Positions 54,744 through 63,508 of a DNA stretch of 64,000 nucleotides are shown here, one piece after another. The notes beneath the pieces were generated by a model. It was not told the DNA's origin. It worked only from the letters and a program-made list of their open reading frames with translations, and searched no databases. A program made the translations under genes and the position numbers. Source of the DNA: an uncultured Paracoccaceae bacterium (GTDB taxonomy: Bacteria > Pseudomonadota > Alphaproteobacteria > Rhodobacterales > Rhodobacteraceae); the NCBI GenBank assembly GCA_947498985.1, contig CANMMF010000007.1:124001-188000 (forward strand), read 5' to 3'. Position 1 is the stretch's first letter. Each line of letters opens with the position of its first letter.

Positions 54744-56438
54744 TCAGGCGAGCAGCAGGTCCGAGGCGTCGAGGCTGTTCACGTAGCGCAGTTCGACCGC
54801 GAGATCCGCCGCGCCGTCGCCATCGGCATCGACGTAAAGCACGTCGCCGTCAAAGCGCGCCTCGGCGCCGGTGCCGGAGAACGCGCTGTCACCGACATAG
54901 CTGAGCGCGCCGAAGCCCTGCAGATCGATCTTGTCGACGCCATTTGTGAAGCCTTCGACCACGTCCATGGTGGCCGCCGTCACGCCGCTGTCGCCGGGAT
55001 TGAAGACAAACGTGTCGCGCGCCTCGTTGTCTTCCCAGCCCACCAGCAGGTCGGCGCCGGTGCCGCCGTAGAAAATGTCTTCGCCATCCTGGCCGCGCAC
55101 CGTGTCGTCGCCGCTGCCGCCATAGAGGGTGTCGTCGCCTTCGTTGCCGCAGATATGGTCCGCGCCCGCATCGCCAAGAATGAGGTCATTGCCGTGCCCG
55201 CCGAGCACGTCGTCATTGCCATTGCCGCTGTAGATGCTGTCATTGCCATCGTCGCCGGAGAGATGGTCGCTGCCCGCGTCGCCACTCAGCCGGTCATCGC
55301 CTATGCCGCCACCGATATGGTCATTGCCCGATCCGCCAAAGAGGCGATCATTCCCGGCGGCCCCCCAAAGCTCGTCCGCGCCGGCGGCGCCGCTCAGCAG
55401 GTCCTTGCCGTCGCCGCCGCTCATCGTGTCATTGCCGCCGCCGCCATAGAGCCGGTCATTGCCGCCATCGCCCCAGAGCACGTCATTGCCCGCGTTGCCG
55501 CTGAGCGTATCGTGGCCTTCGCCACCGCCAATCGTGTCATGGCCTGCGCCGCCGGTGGCGCGGTCATGGCCATCATTGCCCCAGATCGTGTCGTTCCCAT
55601 CGCCGCCATTGAGCCGGTCGCGCCCGAGGCCGCCGCTCAGAATATCGTCGCCGCTCTGACCGTTCAGAAGGTCGTTGCCGTCGTCGCCGCCCAGGTGGTC
55701 GTCGTCGGCGCCGCCAAAGAGCCGGTCGTTGCCGCTTTCGCCCCAGAGCGAATCGCGTCCGGTGCCGCCGTTCATCACGTCATCGCCCTCGCCGCCGCCG
55801 GACTGGTCATGCCCGGCACCGGCCATCACCGTGTCGTCGCCATCACCGGCCCAGATCGCGTCATTGCCGCCTTCGGCCATGAAGAGCTCGTTGCGGGCAT
55901 CGGTGAAATAGACGCTGTAATCGCCCGAATGCAGGGTCTCGCCCGCGTTGGTGCCGTAGACCGCGTTCACGCCGTTGGTGTAGTAGTTCAGCCAGCCCGC
56001 GACATCGGCGACGGTTTCGTTGACGTCGCCGTCCTCGTTCACGAAGCGGCCGTTCTCGTAGACAAAGCCGATGTGGTAGATCGCGTCGCCGATGGTGTCG
56101 ACGAAATTGCGGCCCTGGAATTTGAGAGTGCCGCCATCGCCCTGCACCAGATGAAAGCCGGTTTCGAGATTGCCTTCGTCATCGCCGTGGCCGTCGACAA
56201 ACGCGGCGTAGAGCGCAGGATTGGCACGGATATAGTCGCTGATCGCGGCGGCATCCCCGGGTGTGATGATGCCGTCGGAATTGACGCCTGTCGCCTCGAT
56301 CGCCTCGATGATCACCGCGTTCATCTGCTCTGCCGCTGCGGCACCGGCATCGATATCGGCCTGCGGCAGCCCGGCAAGGCCGGGATCGTTGCGGACATCG
56401 TTGGCGATGCGGGCAAGCATGGTCGAAAGGTCAGGCAT
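54744..56438 (-). CDS. RTX-type calcium-binding protein
   Basis: 564 residues. The N-terminal part has a Ca2+-loop-like NSDGIITPGDAAAISDYI (about 52-69) and a conserved module up to about 190 (DVAGWLNYYTNG...YGTNAGETLHSGDYS). Some 30 consecutive GGxGxDxLx-type nonapeptides then run to about 480, followed by a C-terminal domain with FVFNPGD and VEGFTNGVDKIDL. RTX repeats fold as a Ca2+-bound beta-roll after export, usually by a type I system with a C-terminal signal. No enzyme domain is visible, so it may be a structural or surface protein. GGAGACC precedes the start. Confidence 0.9.
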   Translation of the reverse strand: MPDLSTMLARIANDVRNDPGLAGLPQADIDAGAAAAEQMNAVIIEAIEATGVNSDGIITPGDAAAISDYIRANPALYAAFVDGHGDDEGNLETGFHLVQGDGGTLKFQGRNFVDTIGDAIYHIGFVYENGRFVNEDGDVNETVADVAGWLNYYTNGVNAVYGTNAGETLHSGDYSVYFTDARNELFMAEGGNDAIWAGDGDDTVMAGAGHDQSGGGEGDDVMNGGTGRDSLWGESGNDRLFGGADDDHLGGDDGNDLLNGQSGDDILSGGLGRDRLNGGDGNDTIWGNDGHDRATGGAGHDTIGGGEGHDTLSGNAGNDVLWGDGGNDRLYGGGGNDTMSGGDGKDLLSGAAGADELWGAAGNDRLFGGSGNDHIGGGIGDDRLSGDAGSDHLSGDDGNDSIYSGNGNDDVLGGHGNDLILGDAGADHICGNEGDDTLYGGSGDDTVRGQDGEDIFYGGTGADLLVGWEDNEARDTFVFNPGDSGVTAATMDVVEGFTNGVDKIDLQGFGALSYVGDSAFSGTGAEARFDGDVLYVDADGDGAADLAVELRYVNSLDASDLLLA

Positions 56439-56694
56439 TTCGGTCTCCGGTTTGGTGCGTCCGAAAACCGAACGGGACGCTGTGATTGCACGCTGTCCGT
56501 CAAGGCTTATCAAAAACGCTGGTCGGGCACAGCGTATGCAAGTCGAAGATGGCGGAAATCTGACATAAGCTGGGCATCGGGCTGCCATTGGCCATGATTG
56601 TGCATCGCTGGACAAGGCCCCGCGGGCTGGGGCACAAGGCGCAAGGCGCTGGCGGCGCTGGTATAATGGCGGATCAAGCGTTTTGGACCGGGCG

Positions 56695-57699
56695 ATGACA
56701 GACAAGCAGAATCTTGCCGAGCAAATTCTGGCGGGCAACCGCCGGGCGCTGGCGCGGGCCATCACATTGGTGGAAAGCAGCCGTCCCGACCATCGTGCGC
56801 AGGCGGCAGAGCTGCTCGAGACGCTGCGCGGCCACGGGCAGGAGGCGATCCGCGTCGGGCTCTCGGGCACGCCGGGCGTCGGCAAGTCGACCTTCATCGA
56901 GGCGTTTGGCATGATGCTGACCGCGCAGGGGCTGCGGGTGGCGGTTCTGGCGGTGGATCCGAGCTCGGCCCGGTCGGGCGGCTCGATCCTCGGTGACAAG
57001 ACGCGGATGGAACGGCTGAGCCGCGATCCCGGCGCATTTATCCGGCCCTCCCCCAGCCAGAGCCATCTGGGCGGTGTCACCCGGCGCACCCGCGAGGCCA
57101 TAGATCTGTGCGAGGCCGCGGGCTTCGACGTCATCCTGATCGAGACGGTGGGCGTTGGTCAGTCCGAAACCGTGGTGGCGGAGATGTCGGATCTCTTCCT
57201 TCTGCTGCTGGCGCCTGCGGGCGGCGACGAATTGCAGGGCGTCAAGCGCGGCATCATGGAGATCGCGGATCTCATCCTGATCAACAAGGCCGATGGCGAT
57301 CTGAAATCCACCGCGACGCGGACCTGCGCGGATTATGCAGGCGCTTTGCGGCTGCTGCGCAAGCGGGCGCAGGATCCCGATGGTTTCCCCAAGGCGATGA
57401 CCGTCTCCGCGCTGGAAGACACCGGTCTCAGCACGGTCTGGGAGGAGATGCAGACGCTCACCCTATGGCGGCGCGAAGCGGGGCATTTCGACAGGCGCCG
57501 CGCGGCGCAGGCGCGGCACTGGTTCGAGGCCGAGGTGCGCGAAGGCCTTCTGGCGCGGCTCCGGCGGGAGCCGGTCAAGGGCGCGATGACCACCCTTGCC
57601 GCAAAGGTGGAGGCCGGGGAGATCGGGGCCGCCGCGGCGGCGGATGAACTGCTGGGCCATTACCTGCAGCTTGACCGCGACAGCGCAGGCGGATCCTGA
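56695..57699 (+). CDS. meaB: Methylmalonyl-CoA mutase-associated GTPase MeaB
   Basis: 334 residues of the ArgK/MeaB G3E GTPase group. It has P-loop GTPGVGKS (58-65), the [20 protein letters not shown] switch segment, [11 protein letters not shown] and the NKAD specificity motif. It protects and reloads methylmalonyl-CoA mutase with adenosylcobalamin. The mutase gene is not in the window. A TTG four codons upstream is possible, but the ATG matches the family. A TATAAT at 56662-56667 may be its -10 box, though no good -35 is present. Confidence 0.95.
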   Translation: MTDKQNLAEQILAGNRRALARAITLVESSRPDHRAQAAELLETLRGHGQEAIRVGLSGTPGVGKSTFIEAFGMMLTAQGLRVAVLAVDPSSARSGGSILGDKTRMERLSRDPGAFIRPSPSQSHLGGVTRRTREAIDLCEAAGFDVILIETVGVGQSETVVAEMSDLFLLLLAPAGGDELQGVKRGIMEIADLILINKADGDLKSTATRTCADYAGALRLLRKRAQDPDGFPKAMTVSALEDTGLSTVWEEMQTLTLWRREAGHFDRRRAAQARHWFEAEVREGLLARLRREPVKGAMTTLAAKVEAGEIGAAAAADELLGHYLQLDRDSAGGS

Positions 57700-57883
57700 C
57701 GGGCTCCGCGCGGGCACCGGGTCCGGCGCGCCGAAAAACCCGGTGCAAGACCGCCCGCGCGAAGGCTTGACGCCCTCGCGCGAGACGTCTAGAGAAGCGC
57801 GACGAGATTCCGGGGCGTCCGTGTGGCGCCCCTTGACATTGGCGGACCGCAGATGTTCGCCCCGTTACGATGAGGATGACCCC

Positions 57884-58171
57884 ATGTCGCGTGTTTGCGA
57901 ACTGACCGGTAAGGGCCCGATGGTTGGCAACAATGTCAGCCATGCCAACAACAAGACCCGGCGCCGTTTCCTGCCGAACCTGAACGATGTGACGTTGCAG
58001 TCCGAAGCTCTGGGCCGCGGCATCAAGCTGCGCATCTCGGCGCATGCGCTGCGCTCTGTCGATCACCGCGGCGGGCTCGACAAGTACCTGGCCAAGGCCA
58101 AGGATACCGAGCTCAGCACTCGCGCGCTCAAGGTCAAGAAAGAGATCGCGAAGCTTCAGGCCGAGGCCTGA
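57884..58171 (+). CDS. rpmB: 50S ribosomal protein L28
   Basis: 95 residues beginning [20 protein letters not shown], the L28 signature, with [11 protein letters not shown] and [19 protein letters not shown]. The protein sits near the exit region of the large subunit. GAGGATG precedes the ATG. A TTGACA lies about 50 bases upstream (57833-57838) without an obvious -10. A strong terminator follows. Confidence 0.97.
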   Translation: MSRVCELTGKGPMVGNNVSHANNKTRRRFLPNLNDVTLQSEALGRGIKLRISAHALRSVDHRGGLDKYLAKAKDTELSTRALKVKKEIAKLQAEA

Positions 58172-58200
58172 TCGACGCCATCCGGCACGACCGATCGGGC

Positions 58201-58237
58201 AGCCCCGGACCGCACGGTCCCGGGGCTGTTTCATTTT
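58201..58237 (+). terminator. Terminator of rpmB
   Basis: AGCCCCGGACCG pairs with CGGTCCCGGGGCT with one bulged base and a 2-base loop, then a T-rich tail (TTTCATTTT). Confidence 0.85.
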
Positions 58238-58279
58238 GTCGCCTTGTAAATCCCGCGCGCGTTCCGCATCCAGCGGGGT

Positions 58280-58630
58280 ATGAAAGCCCTGCCGCATAGC
58301 CTGACCGCGCTGCTGCTGATCGTCACCCTGACGGTGACCGGTTTCACGGCGGCAATGGCGCGGGCGGCGTCGCCGGCGGTGGGCGCGCTGGTGATTTGCC
58401 GCGGCCACGAGGTTGTGACCATCCTCATTGACGCGGACGGAGAGCCGGTCGAGCAGCGCGGGGTCTGCCCGGATGTGGCGCTTGCGCTGTTTGCTGATGC
58501 CGGGGTGGCTGGTGACATGGCTCTGGTCGAGCGGGTCTGGACGTCGCAGGCCGTGGTGTACGCTGCCGACCCCGGCATGGGACGCGACGCGCCTGCCGGA
58601 AACGCACGTGGTCCGCCGGTGACTGTCTGA
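58280..58630 (+). CDS. Small exported protein, DUF2946-like
   Basis: 116 residues. The signal-like segment (7-32) ends near AMARA. The mature part has VICRGHEVVTILIDADGEPV and a VCPDV motif where related proteins often have CPDC. Proteins of this kind commonly neighbour copper-handling genes in Rhodobacterales, and here a PCu(A)C chaperone gene follows by 36 bases. Family assignment is tentative; a copper-related role is inferred from context. Confidence 0.6.
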   Translation: MKALPHSLTALLLIVTLTVTGFTAAMARAASPAVGALVICRGHEVVTILIDADGEPVEQRGVCPDVALALFADAGVAGDMALVERVWTSQAVVYAADPGMGRDAPAGNARGPPVTV

Positions 58631-58666
58631 GATCCGACTTTTCAGACATCAACCAAGGACACTGAC

Positions 58667-59131
58667 ATGACAATTTTCCTGCGACTGGCAGGGGCTGCGG
58701 CGCTTGCTCTGACAGGCACGGCCGCCAGCGCCGACATTCTGATCAAGGACGCCTATGCGCGCTCCAGCATGGCGGGCGCCAAGACCGGGGCCGCCTTTCT
58801 GATCATCGAGAACACCGGCGCCGAGGATGACCGGCTGATCGACGCGCGCTCTGACGCCGCCGCGCGGGTGGAACTGCATACCCATGAGGATGACGGCAAC
58901 GGCGTGATGCGCATGGTGCATGTGGAAGAGGGCTTTGTGATCGCGGCGGGCGGGCAGCACATGCTGAAGCGCGGTGGCGACCACATCATGCTGATGGGGT
59001 TGACCGAGCCTTTCGAACAGGACGCGCCGGTGGCCGTGACGCTGGTCTTCGAGAAGGCCGGTGAGATGCAGATCGAGATCCCTGTCGATCTGGAGCGTCA
59101 GCCCGGTCACGGCATGAACCACGACGGGTAA
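58667..59131 (+). CDS. PCu(A)C copper chaperone
   Basis: 154 residues with a signal peptide (to about 22, ASADI). The cupredoxin-like domain has copper-binding residues in the family pattern: H71 in ELHTH, M81, then H106 and M108 in GDHIMLMGL. The tail is HGMNHDG. PCu(A)C proteins deliver Cu(I) to the CuA or CuB centres of cytochrome oxidase in the periplasm. It follows the small DUF2946-like gene in one likely operon. Confidence 0.92.
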   Translation: MTIFLRLAGAAALALTGTAASADILIKDAYARSSMAGAKTGAAFLIIENTGAEDDRLIDARSDAAARVELHTHEDDGNGVMRMVHVEEGFVIAAGGQHMLKRGGDHIMLMGLTEPFEQDAPVAVTLVFEKAGEMQIEIPVDLERQPGHGMNHDG

Positions 59132-59290
59132 CCGCCGGGACGCGGACGGCACGTCCTGACCTGAGCATCTTGGGTGGTGCTCAGTCAGCTCATGCCGCTC
59201 TGGTCCGGTCTGCGCCCTGCCGGTTGGCCAAACGGCGCGTGCCAATCCCGCACGGCCAGGGGCGCGCGCCTCCGGATGCTCTGCCGCTCG

Positions 59291-59989
59291 TTACCCGTCG
59301 CGCGGCAGCAAACTCTCTACCCAGGCGGGCACCACCTCCGAGGCGGGCCCCAGCCGGTGCGCCTCGAAAGCGCCCGATATATCGGTGCGCTCGAGGTTGA
59401 TCTCCAGCGTTTCGGCACCGGCCTGTGCGGCTTCAGCGACAAAACCCGCCGCGGGATAGACCTGACCGGACGTGCCGATGGCGACAAACAGATCGCTGTC
59501 GGAGAGATGCGCGACAATGGCCTCCATGTGGTAGGGCACCTCGCCGAACCAGACGACGTCGGGCCGGGTCGCGGGCTGGCGACATGCGGGGCAGGGGTCG
59601 TCCGGAGACATCTCGGGCGGTGCGTCCCACCGATGCGCGCAGCGATGGCAGAGCGCGCCCGCAAGCCGTCCATGCATATGCACCACCTCGGCCCCGGCGG
59701 CTTCGTGCAGCCCGTCGACATTCTGCGTGACAATCACCACCGGTGCTTTCCACTCTTGCTGCAGGCGGGCCAGCGCGTGATGGGCGGCGTTGGGTGATGC
59801 CTTTGCCGCCTGCACGCGGCGGGCGTTGTAGAACCCGTGCACCAGTGCGGGGTCGCGCGCAAAGCCTTCGGGCGTCGCCACATCCTCAAGGCTGTGCTGC
59901 GTCCAGATCCCGTCCTTGTCGCGGAACGTGCCCAATCCGCTTTCCGCCGACAGCCCCGCGCCGGTCAGGATCACGATCTTGCCTGTCAT
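59291..59989 (-). CDS. cobB: NAD-dependent protein deacylase, sirtuin class III type
   Basis: 232 residues. It has NAD-binding GAGLSAESGLGTFRD (10-24), TQNVDGLHEAAG and the catalytic H in VHMHG. The zinc site is in CHRCAHRW and CPACRQ. The FYNARR motif supplies the Tyr/Arg pair associated with desuccinylase activity in class III sirtuins. It removes acyl groups from lysines using NAD+. It is divergent from the low-molecular-weight phosphatase gene. Confidence 0.94.
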   Translation of the reverse strand: MTGKIVILTGAGLSAESGLGTFRDKDGIWTQHSLEDVATPEGFARDPALVHGFYNARRVQAAKASPNAAHHALARLQQEWKAPVVIVTQNVDGLHEAAGAEVVHMHGRLAGALCHRCAHRWDAPPEMSPDDPCPACRQPATRPDVVWFGEVPYHMEAIVAHLSDSDLFVAIGTSGQVYPAAGFVAEAAQAGAETLEINLERTDISGAFEAHRLGPASEVVPAWVESLLPRDG

Positions 59990-60051
59990 CGAAGCGCTCC
60001 TTCCGTCTGCATCGCTTGCCCCGGCGCCGCGCGGCGTCTATGCCCGGGCGC

Positions 60052-60501
60052 ATGACACAGCGTATCCTCTTTGTCTGTCTGGGCAATATCTGCCGTTCGC
60101 CCTCCGCCGAGGCGGTGACCCGGCAGATGGCCGAAACCCGCGCGATGTCGCTCGATCTCGACAGCGCCGGAACGGGCAACTGGCATGTGGGCAAGGCGCC
60201 TTACGGTGCGATGCAGACGGCGGCGCGGTCCCGTGGCTACGATCTGTCGCGCCTGAAAGCGCGGCAGGTGTCGCGCGGGGACTTCACCCGCTTCGATCTG
60301 ATCGTCGCGATGGATGCCGAGAACCTTGCGGATCTGAAGCGGCTGCGACCCCAGGGGGCCACCGCACGGCTGGCGCTTTTCACCGATTTTGCACCCCAGA
60401 CCGGCGCGGATCACGTACCCGACCCCTATTACACCCGCGATTTCGACGGCGCGCTGGATCTGATTGAACATTGCGCCCAAGGGTTGCTCGCGCAGATCTG
60501 A
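60052..60501 (+). CDS. Low-molecular-weight protein tyrosine phosphatase
   Basis: 149 residues with the P-loop CLGNICRS (C9 to S16) at the N-terminus and the general-acid region VPDPYYTRDF near the C-terminus, in the LMW-PTP order. It hydrolyses phosphotyrosine or low-molecular-weight phosphoesters in the cytoplasm. An ATG four codons upstream (60040) is an alternative start. It ends 3 bases from the convergent cytochrome b561 gene. Confidence 0.92.
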   Translation: MTQRILFVCLGNICRSPSAEAVTRQMAETRAMSLDLDSAGTGNWHVGKAPYGAMQTAARSRGYDLSRLKARQVSRGDFTRFDLIVAMDAENLADLKRLRPQGATARLALFTDFAPQTGADHVPDPYYTRDFDGALDLIEHCAQGLLAQI

Positions 60502-60504
60502 CAT

Positions 60505-61014
60505 CTAGCGCCCGGGGCCGTCGCCCTTGGGATCGACCGGTTTCAGCATCCGTGACAGAAGATCTGTCTTCCAGACAAACTGATGCACCAGCACCGCGGC
60601 CACATGCATCGCGATGAGCGCCAGAAGCAGCGCCCGCAACACTTCATGCACATCACCTGCGGCCTCGTTCCGGCGAAACCAGGCGACCGCGCCGCTGACG
60701 GGCAAGGCGACAAGCAGCCCGTAAAACGCCCAATGCGCGGCTTTCGAGAGCGTCCGGAACGGCGCCGGTTCCGCATCCGGTGGCGGAGGTGCCCCGTCGG
60801 ACCAGCGGATCTGCAACCGGATCAGCGTCAGTGCAAAAATGACAAAGCCCAGAAAGATATGCAGGCCGGTCAGTGCCGACACGCCCGCATCGCGCCCGTC
60901 CATCACGATGTCGAACGCGTCGCTCATCGCCTCGTGAAACAGGAATTGCACCGCCACAAGCGCCATGATCGTCCAGTGCAGCGCCACCTGTTTGCGCGTG
61001 TAACCCTCGGACAT
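60505..61014 (-). CDS. Cytochrome b561-family protein
   Basis: 169 residues with four membrane segments and likely haem-ligand histidines H13 (VALHWTIMAL), in GLHIFLGFVIF, in AAHWAFYGLL and in AMHVAAVLVHQF. The C-terminal motif VHQFVWKTDLLSRM is typical. These proteins carry one or two b haems and oxidise quinol or pass electrons to periplasmic partners. It stands alone, divergent from the DUF1353 lipoprotein gene across an AT-rich gap. Confidence 0.9.
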   Translation of the reverse strand: MSEGYTRKQVALHWTIMALVAVQFLFHEAMSDAFDIVMDGRDAGVSALTGLHIFLGFVIFALTLIRLQIRWSDGAPPPPDAEPAPFRTLSKAAHWAFYGLLVALPVSGAVAWFRRNEAAGDVHEVLRALLLALIAMHVAAVLVHQFVWKTDLLSRMLKPVDPKGDGPGR

Positions 61015-61109
61015 CGCTTTCCTTTCATGTGCGGCCCGCCCTCTTGTGAGGGATTTGCGAATCTTAATACAATGCCGCGTTGATTTATTTTAATTGATGG
61101 AGATTTCTC

Positions 61110-62018
61110 GTGCTGCGTTTCGTGACAGTCAGCCTTGCGGCCGGTCTGCTGGCCGGATGCACCGGCAATCCGCTTCAGGATGCCCGGCCCTCGATCCCCA
61201 CCTGCGACGTCAACCCGGCGCCCTGCGCCTTCGACACCAGCCCCCTGCGCGTATTGCCCGAACCGGTTGTCCTGCCCAAACGCCCCTATCAGTTCTTCCC
61301 GACCGCCACGGCCCTGCGGTTTTCCGATGCGCGCGGTCAGAGATGGGTGGCGCCGGAGCGCACGCTGACCGATGGCGCCTCGATCCCGCGCATTTTTGTC
61401 TCCATCGTGGGCGATCCCACATCGCCGGAATTCATCAGCGCCGCGGCGTTGCATGACGCCTATTGCGGCGTCGGCAACGAAGGCGGGCCGAACTTCCACC
61501 AGGCCTATTGGGAGGACGTGCACATAATGTTCTACGACGGGCTGATCGAAGGCGGCACGCCGCCGCTCATCGCCCGGGTGATGTTCGCCGCCGTCTGGCT
61601 CGGCGGTCCGCGCTGGCCCGATCCGCGGGTCGGTCGCAACTCGGTTGTGTCGTCGCAGGGTGTCGGGCTCGAACGGCAGATCGGCGGGCGGAGCTTGCGG
61701 CATGTGCCGACGGAGGTGCTGCAGGCTGCGATGCGATCGACCAGGCATTTCATCGAGACCGAAGAACCCTCGTTCCTGCAGACGCTGGCCTATCTGCGGC
61801 GGCTGGAGCGGAGCCTGCTGACGCAATATCCCGCCAACCCGCCGGAAGTGGAGGAAGTCGAAGAGGCCGAGCCCGCGATCGAGGAACTGGTGCGGGACGG
61901 CGACGGCACCGGCGATGATGGCGGCGACGGAACGGGGGATGGGACCGGCGACGGGATCGGGATCGGCGACAGCATCGATGTGGGTGTCGGGACAGGCGAC
62001 GGCATCGACGCCACCTGA
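61110..62018 (+). CDS. DUF1353 lipoprotein with Gly/Asp-rich tail
   Basis: 302 residues, GTG start. A lipoprotein signal (VSLAAGLLAGC, Cys17) is followed by a DUF1353 domain (about 60-170) with RTLTDGASIPR and AALHDAYCG. An acidic tail of about 50 residues made of GDG/GTGDG units follows (about 262-302). DUF1353 proteins occur in phages and bacteria and resemble papain-like folds; the function is unknown. The tail resembles a degenerate calcium-binding or spacer sequence. Confidence 0.8.
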   Translation: MLRFVTVSLAAGLLAGCTGNPLQDARPSIPTCDVNPAPCAFDTSPLRVLPEPVVLPKRPYQFFPTATALRFSDARGQRWVAPERTLTDGASIPRIFVSIVGDPTSPEFISAAALHDAYCGVGNEGGPNFHQAYWEDVHIMFYDGLIEGGTPPLIARVMFAAVWLGGPRWPDPRVGRNSVVSSQGVGLERQIGGRSLRHVPTEVLQAAMRSTRHFIETEEPSFLQTLAYLRRLERSLLTQYPANPPEVEEVEEAEPAIEELVRDGDGTGDDGGDGTGDGTGDGIGIGDSIDVGVGTGDGIDAT

Positions 62019-62123
62019 GCCACGCTTCTCGCTGCACGTCTGATGACGCGTCCTTGCCCGACAGGGCGGGTTCGATGGATACGTGCACGCGGCAGGCGAT
62101 CCGGATCCCGGCGATGGTCGCGA

Positions 62124-62297
62124 TCAGCCCGCCAGCCGTTTCGCCAGCATCCAGGATGCCGGGATCGCCAGAACGAAGCCGAAGCTGGCCGAGATGAGGA
62201 TCGGGGTGAGCGTGTCATATCCCAGCGCCAACGCCGCGATCGCGGCCGAGCCTGCGAGGGTCGAGCCGAGGAAGATGTGAATGATCAGCATGAGCAT
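62124..62297 (-). CDS. 57-residue membrane protein
   Basis: A short frame with AGGAG 8 bases before its ATG. It encodes MLMLIIHIFLGSTLAGSAAI and then two hydrophobic helices (about 3-25 and 31-50) ending in a basic tail (LAKRLAG). Small proteins of this pattern are widespread in Rhodobacterales and, as I recall, are sometimes mislabelled CTP synthetase; they have no resemblance to that enzyme. The function is unknown. The good ribosome binding site and codon pattern support that it is real. Confidence 0.75.
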   Translation of the reverse strand: MLMLIIHIFLGSTLAGSAAIAALALGYDTLTPILISASFGFVLAIPASWMLAKRLAG

Positions 62298-63508
62298 ATC
62301 TGCGACTCCTGTTGTCTGGTTTGGTCAGACATTAGGATAGTGGAATGTGTATCGCCATGATCTGCGGCAAATGCGGGTCCGAAATACCGGCGGGATGGGT
62401 CAAGAGCGGCTGACGACATACCTGATACATCGCGTATCACATAACGCGTTGAAATCCCTGCTTCCAGGCAGCGCTACGTGAGTCAGATTTTTCGCATCTC
62501 GCTGAGAAGACAGTGACGCGCGGCCTCTCGGGCGCGGCGGGTCGCCTCCTCCCCCCCGGGATGGCTGTGCACAAAAAAGGCGCCGATTGCCCGGACAAGT
62601 CCGTTTCAATCGACGCCTTCCTCGGAATTGGCGGGCTTGCGCCCTCCTATCCTTGTGCGGCTTTCAGCCTTGCGGCCTTGGCCAAGCGGGATCGGTTCGT
62701 TTGGCTTGCGCCATCCTTGCCGTCCCCCCAAAACCGGGCTTGGTCTTGCGACCTACTCCGGTCCAACACGATTGCCCTGCGCTGCCTTCCCCCCGGGTCT
62801 CATTGATCCCCAAGGTTTCGACCTGCGCCCCGGTGCCTTCAACGCGGTTCAGATCGTGGCAAGCCACTCTCCGCACCGCTCCAACCCCAAGAGGCTCTCG
62901 CGTCCCGCTCCGGGTCTCGCGACCCCTTGCGTTGGATTCAGACTGCGCCCGGAGCGGTGAGTCGGGCAAGGGAAATCGGATGGCTGTGGAAAAGTTTCGG
63001 GGGATAAGTATCTGGAAAAGCTGGGGGTTTTCTGTGGGCTTGTGGGGATTTTGGTTTGGGGGCAGGGGGTTGCAGGCCAACGGTTCGAGCGACGCACCAG
63101 GTGCGGAATCAAGGGCGAAGCCCGCCGCGCCATCGCCAGACCGCCCCCCGGGCGGGCGATTTGGCCGGGCTGGGTGCGTCGCTCGGGCGATGCCCGGACT
63201 TGGCAGAGATAAAGTGCTAAGCTCAACGGTTGGATCGCCATCCCGCGGCCTGGCGATGGCGCGGTTTGCCTTTGTCTGCCAATCATTTCCGAAATCGTCG
63301 AACAGTTAGTTCCTACTGTCCTGACCCTAGGGCGACGCGATCAACGTAATTGATTGACGGCATACCTCCTTCTACGAAGACTTGATTGACGTTTACCATT
63401 CCGATCAGCCCTTCTTCTTCGTTGAACTGTGGCCTTACTCTAATGTGTGGGCACGCGCGTTTTCTGCGAAAACACGCTGCCGCCCACCCGCCCCGGAAAA
63501 GGGGGCTT
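62298..63508. other. 1.2-kb region without a recognisable gene
   Basis: Open frames here read as low-complexity shadows. The top strand is C/T-rich from about 62540 to 62960, then turns G/T-rich to about 63080. DnaA-box-like words lie at 62986-63050. Two perfect inverted repeats follow: 63086-63098 with 63173-63185 (13 bp), and 63125-63139 with 63250-63264 (15 bp). The stretch 63300-63440 is AT-richer. A small hairpin (GTTTTC-TGC-GAAAAC, near 63459-63473) lies just beyond the lepA stop. It could hold a replication-related site or a structured RNA. Confidence 0.45.

Noticed and set aside
54540-56597. Long rightward open frame opposite the RTX gene, rich in VIA/VVA repeats
   Set aside because: It is the antisense of GGxGxD nonapeptide codons, which keep the opposite strand open. 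It has no ribosome binding site, and the leftward RTX reading has clear family motifs.
62587-63309. 240-codon rightward frame in the gene-free region
   Set aside because: It has no ribosome binding site, low-complexity Pro/Arg/Ser composition and no domain-like segment.
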